From: Chryseobacterium sp. 18061
Lineage (GTDB): Bacteria; Pseudomonadota; Gammaproteobacteria; Enterobacterales; Enterobacteriaceae
Direction: 5' to 3'
Assembly (NCBI GenBank): GCA_902706205.1
Contig: CACSKA010000004.1
Location: 310,001-374,000, forward strand
DNA length: 64,000 nt
Position numbers and translations under genes: made by a program. Below, in pieces: positions 58,894-64,000 of the stretch (position 1 is its first letter; each line of letters opens with the position of its first letter). A model generated the notes under the pieces. It was not told where the DNA came from and did no database searches. It worked only from the letters and a program-made list of their open reading frames with translations.

Positions 58894-59667
58894 ATGAACG
58901 ACATCTGGTGGCAAACCACAGGCGAAGGAAATTGTCATCTTGTGCTGCTGCACGGATGGGGACTGAACGCGGGAGTCTGGGATTGCATTACGCCGGAACT
59001 GAGTTCGCAATTCACTCTTCATTTGGTGGACCTACCGGGCTTCGGGCGCAGTGCGGGTTTTGGTGCACTTTCGCTGCAAGAAATGACCCGTCTGGTACTG
59101 ATAAAAGCGCCGGAAAAAGCGATTTGGCTCGGCTGGAGTCTGGGCGGGCTGGTCGCAAGCCTGGCGGCGCTGACCGCTCCGGAACGTGTGCAGGCGCTGG
59201 TAACCGTCGCCTCTTCACCGTGTTTTTCCGCCCAGGCCGACTGGCCGGGCATCAAACCTGAGGTATTGTCCGGTTTTCAGCAGCAGCTGAGCGACGATTT
59301 TCAGCGCACGGTAGAGCGTTTCCTCGCACTCCAGACGCTCGGCACAGAGAGCGCACGCCAGGATGCACGTCGACTGAAAAGCACGGTGCTGGCGTTGCCG
59401 ATGCCGACGACCGACGTGCTTAACGGCGGGCTGGAAATTCTCAAAACTGCGGATTTGCGCGAGCCGCTTGCTTCGCTTGAGATGCCATTCTTGCGGCTTT
59501 ATGGCCGCCTCGACGGGCTGGTACCGCGTAAGGTGGTCCCGCTTCTGGATGCGCACTGGCCGAACAGCCAGTCACATGTTTTCAGCCAAGCGGCACATGC
59601 CCCATTTATCTCTCATCCGATGGAATTTTGTCAGCAGTTGGTGGCACTTAGGCAGTTGATAGTCTGA
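58894..59667 (+). CDS. bioH: Pimeloyl-ACP methyl ester carboxylesterase BioH
   Basis: Removes the methyl ester from pimeloyl-ACP methyl ester, ending the disguised fatty-acid phase of biotin synthesis. The 257 residues fit (256 in E. coli). The alpha/beta-hydrolase fold shows [13 protein letters not shown], the nucleophile Ser82 in [11 protein letters not shown], Asp207 in YGRLDGLVP and His235 in [10 protein letters not shown]. It is monocistronic and apart from other bio genes, as is normal in enterobacteria. Confidence 0.97.
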   Translation: MNDIWWQTTGEGNCHLVLLHGWGLNAGVWDCITPELSSQFTLHLVDLPGFGRSAGFGALSLQEMTRLVLIKAPEKAIWLGWSLGGLVASLAALTAPERVQALVTVASSPCFSAQADWPGIKPEVLSGFQQQLSDDFQRTVERFLALQTLGTESARQDARRLKSTVLALPMPTTDVLNGGLEILKTADLREPLASLEMPFLRLYGRLDGLVPRKVVPLLDAHWPNSQSHVFSQAAHAPFISHPMEFCQQLVALRQLIV

Positions 59668-59785
59668 TTTTTAAGACAAACTGGCGAAATTTATATCAGC
59701 GACAATACTTATAAGGTCGCTGCGTCAGCGCATTGCCTTTACGCGCGCAGTGCCCACATAAAATGGTCCTAAGGAGAGTACGGCT

Positions 59786-60055
59786 ATGAAATATGTTACG
59801 GGTATGGTTACGGCACTGGTACTGGGTTCTCTGTCTTTCGGCGCGTTTGCGGCCAAAGAAATTCAGAAAGAGGACGTGGCAAAAATGAACCTCACCAAGA
59901 TTGGCACGGTGACCACCTCGCGCACTACATCGCCAATGGATGCTAAACACGATCTGTCGAAAAAAGCTGATGAAAAAGGCGCCACTTACTTCGTAGTGAT
60001 TGCAGGCCAGAAGAACGAGAAAACCGTTCACGCCAACGCCGATATCTACAAATAA
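59786..60055 (+). CDS. DUF1471 (YhcN/BhsA/McbA-type) small periplasmic protein
   Basis: An 89-residue protein with a signal peptide (MKYVTGMVTALVLGSLSFGA, cleavage near AFA-AKE) and a 65-residue DUF1471 domain: VTTSRTTSPMDAKHDLSKKA followed by GATYFVVIAGQ and the final HANADIYK. Relatives in E. coli (YhcN, BhsA, McbA) respond to acid, peroxide, copper or biofilm conditions; which role applies here is not shown. AAGGAGAG stands before the ATG, and a terminator follows. E. coli K-12 has yhgA at this position instead, so the gene is accessory. Confidence 0.88.
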   Translation: MKYVTGMVTALVLGSLSFGAFAAKEIQKEDVAKMNLTKIGTVTTSRTTSPMDAKHDLSKKADEKGATYFVVIAGQKNEKTVHANADIYK

Positions 60056-60060
60056 GTAAA

Positions 60061-60090
60061 AAGCGGGCCAGTGGCCCGCTTCTTCGTTTG
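60061..60090 (+). terminator. Intrinsic terminator of the DUF1471 gene
   Basis: AAGCGGGCC (60061-60069), loop AGT, GGCCCGCTT (60073-60081), then TCTTCGTTT. The stem is perfect and the T-run broken. It lies between convergent genes and may also serve feoC on the other strand. Confidence 0.88.
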
Positions 60091-60106
60091 ATACATCAAT
60101 GAGTCG

Positions 60107-60343
60107 TTACTGTAAAATCCACCATTCACGCAAACAGGCTTTCCCTTCCGGGCAGCTCTTACAGCTTCCACTCAGACAATCCGCCGGTTCCTCTGCAATG
60201 CGCTTCGCTTTACCCATCGCTTCCATTCGCATCAGCATCGCGTCAACCATCGGCTGTGGCGTATGCAGCGCGCGGCTCAGCTGCTGAGCCTCCATTCGGC
60301 CCTGCAATGCCAGCATGTTCCGCAGTTCAATCATCGATGCCAT
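60107..60343 (-). CDS. feoC: Ferrous iron transport regulator/partner FeoC
   Basis: Small winged-helix protein (78 residues, the E. coli length) that accompanies FeoB. In Salmonella FeoC protects FeoB from proteolysis, and relatives bind an Fe-S cluster. Four cysteines are present, C56, C61, C64 and C70, in [20 protein letters not shown]. The N-terminal half is the winged helix. It is third in feoABC, ten bases after feoB. Confidence 0.96.
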   Translation of the reverse strand: MASMIELRNMLALQGRMEAQQLSRALHTPQPMVDAMLMRMEAMGKAKRIAEEPADCLSGSCKSCPEGKACLREWWILQ

Positions 60344-60353
60344 GATTTCGTCC

Positions 60354-62675
60354 TTAGTGACAGTCGCCCGCCGGGCTGCTGCAACAGTTGTCGACGGTTT
60401 TGCTGGTCGCCAGCAGGTTCACGTTGACCCGGCTGCGAGCACGGCGTAACAGGCCCAGCACCACCACGTTAAACAGGACCACGGACAGAATGCAGGTCAG
60501 GCTGTAGCGCGGATGCTGGCTGTAGCTGGCAACCTGATAGAACAGCGTTGACAGCGAGTAGGCGATGTTCAGCCCCCACAGTACCGAGAAGCCCATCCAG
60601 CCGCGGCTGGATTCGCGGGCGATGGCGCCCATCACCGAGATGCATGGAATGTAGAGCAGGACGAATATCAGGTAGCTGTATGCGGCGGCCGCGCTGCCGA
60701 ATTTACTGCTCATTACGCCCATCGCGCCGGTTGCCATTTCACCGTCACCTTTGCTGGCTTCGATAGGGTTGGCCAGCACGCTCAGGCTGAAGGTGTCTTG
60801 TAGGCTCTGCCAGGTTTCCCCGGCGGCCGCGCCCAGCTCATCCAGCAGATTGAACTCAGCCGGGTTGAACGCTTCCTGCTGAATATTTTCTGCGGTGTAG
60901 AGGGTGTTTAGCGTACCGACCACCACTTCCTTTGCCATCGCACCGGTGAACAGCCCAACGGTGGCCTGCCAGTTGTCTTCGTGCACGCCAATTGGTTTGA
61001 ACAGCGGGGTGATTACGCGGCTGACGGAAGCCAGTGCCGAATCGTTGATATTGTCCGCCGCCTGACCGCTCAGTGTGAAGCTGTTCAGTGCGCTGAGGAA
61101 AATACTGACAATAACAATCACTTTACCGGCACGCAGGACGAAGCCTTTCAGGCGCTGCCAGGTCTGGATAATCAAACTTTTCAGGTGCGGCACATGATAC
61201 ACCGGCAGTTCCATCACGAACGGCGACGCTTCGCCACGCATGATAGTGTGTTTGAGCATCAGGCCGGTGAGGATAGCCATCACGATGCCGAGCACGTACA
61301 GCGAGAACACCGCCAGCGCGCCTTCCTGACCGAAGAATGCTGCGGCAAAGACCGCGAAAATCGCCAGTCGCGCACCGCAGGACATAAACGGTGCCATCAT
61401 GATGGTCATCAGGCGTTCACGCGGGGCGTCCAACGTACGCGCGCCCATTACCGACGGCACGTTGCAACCGAAGCCGACAATCAGCGGCACGAACGATTTG
61501 CCCGGCAGCCCGAGGGATTGCATCAGACGGTCCATCACAAATGCCGCGCGGGCCATGTAACCGGAGTCTTCGAGGAACGACAGGAACAGGTACATCATGC
61601 CAATCTGCGGTACTAGTGGCAGCACGGTATTGATCCCACCGCCAATCCCTTGCGCGAGGAAAATAGTCAGCCATTCAGGGAAGTGCAGGGTGGCACCAAC
61701 CCACTGAATGCCATGAATAAAGATAGCCACTGAACCCGCATCGAAAATCGGCTGCAGTGCGCCGCCGATGTTAATCGCCAGTAGGAACATCAAGTACATC
61801 ACGAACAGGAATACCGGCAGGCCGAGGAAACGGTTGAGGATAATTCGGTCCACTGCGGCGGTGAAACGGCTCGGTTCGGCGGTCAGGGTGTTACTCACCA
61901 CATCACACACGGCGGCAATGGACTGGTAACGCGCATCGGCGATGTGCAGGGCCGGGTCATCCATTTCAGTTTGCAGGCGTTGTAAGGTGGAATCGAGCTG
62001 TTGTTGGGCGCGTTCACCGGCAAAGCCGAGGCTGTAAATATCGCCTTCAAGCATTTGCAGGCCCAGCCAGCGACGCTGTTTGAGCGGCATCGCTTGCGGC
62101 ATCACCTGCGCCAGCGAATCGGCTTCACGCAACAACGGCTGCGCGTAATGTACCAGCTCTAAATCGTCATTGGCCTGATGGCGGTCGATGGACATTTTCA
62201 GCGCTTCGATTCCGCGTCCACGCGTAGAGACCAGGGGGATGACCGGGCAGCCGAGGCGTTTTGCCAGCGCGTCGACTTCGATACGGATTTGCTGCTTCTC
62301 CGCGATATCCAGCATGTTCAGCGCCACCACGCATGGAATGCCGAGCTCCAGTAATTGCAGCGTCAGATACAGGTTGCGCTCAAGGTTAGAGGCATCGACC
62401 ACGTTGATCATCAGGTCGGCATCGCCGCTCAGAATATAGTGGCAGGCGATCTGCTCATCAAGCGACGTTTGCGAGGAGATAGTGGTCAGCGAATAGGTGC
62501 CTGGCAGGTCAACCAGCGTCACCTGATTATCGGTGGTGGTGAACTGGCCTTCTTTTCGTTCAACCGTTACGCCGGACCAGTTGCCCACGCGCTGACGCGC
62601 TCCGGTCAACTGATTAAATAACGTCGTCTTCCCGGAATTAGGGTTGCCAATTAAGCCAATGGTTAATTTATTCAT
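60354..62675 (-). CDS. feoB: Ferrous iron permease FeoB
   Basis: Inner-membrane Fe(II) transporter with a cytoplasmic GTPase domain. The 773 residues equal E. coli FeoB. G1 GNPNSGKT (10-17), G3 DLPGTYSL and G4 NMLD are in the N-terminal domain, then a helical spacer, then two Gate motifs with the Cys in [17 protein letters not shown] and [10 protein letters not shown], and the C-terminal cysteines (DNCCSS). It lies between feoA and feoC; iron and low oxygen control is set at the feoA promoter. Confidence 0.98.
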   Translation of the reverse strand: MNKLTIGLIGNPNSGKTTLFNQLTGARQRVGNWSGVTVERKEGQFTTTDNQVTLVDLPGTYSLTTISSQTSLDEQIACHYILSGDADLMINVVDASNLERNLYLTLQLLELGIPCVVALNMLDIAEKQQIRIEVDALAKRLGCPVIPLVSTRGRGIEALKMSIDRHQANDDLELVHYAQPLLREADSLAQVMPQAMPLKQRRWLGLQMLEGDIYSLGFAGERAQQQLDSTLQRLQTEMDDPALHIADARYQSIAAVCDVVSNTLTAEPSRFTAAVDRIILNRFLGLPVFLFVMYLMFLLAINIGGALQPIFDAGSVAIFIHGIQWVGATLHFPEWLTIFLAQGIGGGINTVLPLVPQIGMMYLFLSFLEDSGYMARAAFVMDRLMQSLGLPGKSFVPLIVGFGCNVPSVMGARTLDAPRERLMTIMMAPFMSCGARLAIFAVFAAAFFGQEGALAVFSLYVLGIVMAILTGLMLKHTIMRGEASPFVMELPVYHVPHLKSLIIQTWQRLKGFVLRAGKVIVIVSIFLSALNSFTLSGQAADNINDSALASVSRVITPLFKPIGVHEDNWQATVGLFTGAMAKEVVVGTLNTLYTAENIQQEAFNPAEFNLLDELGAAAGETWQSLQDTFSLSVLANPIEASKGDGEMATGAMGVMSSKFGSAAAAYSYLIFVLLYIPCISVMGAIARESSRGWMGFSVLWGLNIAYSLSTLFYQVASYSQHPRYSLTCILSVVLFNVVVLGLLRRARSRVNVNLLATSKTVDNCCSSPAGDCH

Positions 62676-62704
62676 TTTACTGGACTCGCTGTGTCTGGCG
62701 GGAA

Positions 62705-62965
<261 letters not shown>

Positions 62966-63039
62966 TCATACGCGTGCAAGGGCGTACGAAACCAAAGATG
63001 GTGCCAACAGGAAAAGGATAAAATATCAACAGTGACGAT

Positions 63040-63058
63040 GATAATGAGAATGGTTTCC
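63040..63058 (-). promoter_or_regulatory. Fur box upstream of feoA
   Basis: GATAAT GAGAAT G GTTTCC matches the Fur hexamer layout (GATAAT GATAAT N ATTATC) with four mismatches. It lies about 110 bases before the feoA start, suiting repression of feo by iron-loaded Fur. Confidence 0.75.
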
Positions 63059-63114
63059 GTCTTCAATCAATAAAATGTGAACGGATGTTCATTTACCAAA
63101 TAATTGGCGCGAAT

Positions 63115-63128
63115 TTGATGTGGCTCAA
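63115..63128 (-). promoter_or_regulatory. FNR site upstream of feoA
   Basis: TTGATGTGGCTCAA agrees with the FNR consensus TTGAT-N4-ATCAA at all but one base. It lies upstream of the Fur box, where it could activate feo without oxygen, when iron is ferrous. The rest of the 352-base gap between feoA and tex shows no gene. Confidence 0.75.
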
Positions 63129-63242
63129 TATTTATTGCGGGAAAGGATGTTTGCGAAAAAGCAGAGTTGTTATCAGGGTGAAAAAAATAATGAGAATAAT
63201 TAACGAGAGGTAAAAAGGCGTGTCTGAATAATGACGTGAACT

Positions 63243-63274
63243 GTCAGCCCCGCGGGTAAATAAACGGGGCTGAC
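63243..63274 (-). terminator. Hairpin after tex
   Basis: GTCAGCCCCG (63243-63252) pairs exactly with CGGGGCTGAC (63265-63274) across 12 bases, 11 bases beyond the tex stop. No T-run follows on the minus strand, so it may be a weak terminator or 3'-end stabiliser. Confidence 0.7.
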
Positions 63275-63284
63275 GGAGAGTGAC

Positions 63285-64000
63285 TTATTTTTTCTTCATT
63301 GCTGCGGCCAGTGCATCCATCATAGCGCTATTTCCGGCTGGCGTGGCTTCACGTCCACGCGGTTTTGCCGCTTTGGCTGCCGGTCGCGCATTCTGCTCAC
63401 GACCGCCCCCGCGACGGCTGTTGGTGTCGCCAGGCTGCTCGTCCAGACGCATGGTCAGTGCGATACGCTTACGCTGCATATCCACTTCCAGCACTTTGAC
63501 CTTCACGATGTCGCCTGCTTTTACCACTGTGTGTGGGTCTTCGACGAATTTATCGGCAAGGGACGAGATGTGAACCAGGCCATCCTGATGCACGCCGATA
63601 TCCACGAATGCGCCGAAGTTGGTGACGTTGGTCACCGCGCCTTCCAGCACCATGCCTGGTAGCAGGTCATTCATGGTTTCCACGCCGTCGGCAAATTTCG
63701 CGGTTTTGAACTCAGGACGCGGGTCCCGGCCCGGTTTTTCAAGCTCTTTGATAATGTCAGTCACGGTCGGCAGACCAAAACGGTCGTCGGTAAAATCGAC
63801 CGCTTTCACGTTACGCAGTTCACCGCTGTTGCCCATCAGCTCTTTCAGCGCCTGCTGGGTCACCGCCAGAATGCGTTCCACAACCGGGTACGCTTCCGGG
63901 TGTACGGTCGAGGCATCAAGCGGGTTGTCGCCGTGGTTGATTCGCAGGAAGCCCGCGCATTGTTCAAAGGCTTTCGGTCCCAGACGACTCACTTTAAGCA
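63285..64000 (-). CDS. tex: Transcription accessory protein Tex (YhgF), N-terminal part outside window
   Basis: RNA-binding protein of the Tex/YhgF family, conserved in bacteria and linked to transcription and RNA quality control. Only the last 238 residues are in the window (about 773 in full). Visible are the helix-hairpin-helix end ([17 protein letters not shown]), [12 protein letters not shown], and the C-terminal S1 RNA-binding domain ([20 protein letters not shown] through [19 protein letters not shown]), then a basic, Ala-rich tail. The frame is open to the window edge, so a GTG at 63992 is not the start. Confidence 0.97.
   Translation of the reverse strand, partial: LKVSRLGPKAFEQCAGFLRINHGDNPLDASTVHPEAYPVVERILAVTQQALKELMGNSGELRNVKAVDFTDDRFGLPTVTDIIKELEKPGRDPRPEFKTAKFADGVETMNDLLPGMVLEGAVTNVTNFGAFVDIGVHQDGLVHISSLADKFVEDPHTVVKAGDIVKVKVLEVDMQRKRIALTMRLDEQPGDTNSRRGGGREQNARPAAKAAKPRGREATPAGNSAMMDALAAAMKKK

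Overview
The window is a stretch of Enterobacteriaceae core chromosome. It is close to the Enterobacter/Lelliottia/Klebsiella side of the family and is not E. coli itself. Nearly every protein lines up with its E. coli K-12 counterpart in length and motifs, and gene order follows the E. coli zntA-to-yhgF (tex) segment. The differences are a TRAP-transporter gene beside zntA, a MocR-regulator/aminotransferase pair between rpoH and livJ, a small DUF1471 gene where E. coli has yhgA between bioH and feoC, and a private family of GC-rich palindromic repeats (CCCTCACCC...CCCTCTCCC / GGGAGAGGG...GGGTGAGGG) in many intergenic gaps.

Layout. 1-5.8 kb: end of a TRAP permease, a tandem repeat array, zntA with its ZntR operator, yhhN, yhhM, yhhL and rsmD. 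5.9-10.5 kb: ftsY-ftsE-ftsX and then rpoH with a sigma-E/DnaA-box promoter. 10.5-13.4 kb: divergent MocR regulator and GABA-type aminotransferase. 13.5-20.5 kb: branched-chain amino-acid uptake (livJ, panM, livK-livHMGF). 20.5-25.8 kb: PhoB-controlled glycerol-3-phosphate uptake (ugpBAECQ). 25.8-31 kb: yhhA, ggt, yhhY, the iron-responsive small RNA ryhB, yhhX, yhhW. 31-34.8 kb: gluconate use (gntR, gntK, gntU) and yhgN. 35-45.8 kb: asd and the glycogen cluster glgBXCAP. 45.8-49.5 kb: glpD against glpEGR. 49.6-57.4 kb: malT against malPQ. 57.5-64 kb: nfuA, gntX, bioH, the DUF1471 gene, feoABC and the C-terminal third of tex.

The genes form linked nutrient circuits. UgpBAEC brings in glycerol-3-phosphate for GlpD, with GlpR repressing glpD. 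GlgP/GlgX and MalP/MalQ degrade stored or imported glucans under CsrA and MalT control respectively. GntR/K/U handles gluconate. Iron appears three times: ryhB and feoABC both carry Fur boxes, and NfuA carries Fe-S clusters.

I found no phage, insertion sequence, tRNA, rRNA, CRISPR array, defence island or secretion system, and no convincing undescribed multigene system. The most unusual material is the repeat family, which has expanded at three loci into arrays with different periods (about 54, 79 and 37 bp), one of them inside the ugp operon. Other points worth following are unexplained palindromes in the malT, yhhW and asd promoter regions and the accessory regulator/aminotransferase pair. 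All comparisons with E. coli are from memory of the families, not from a search.
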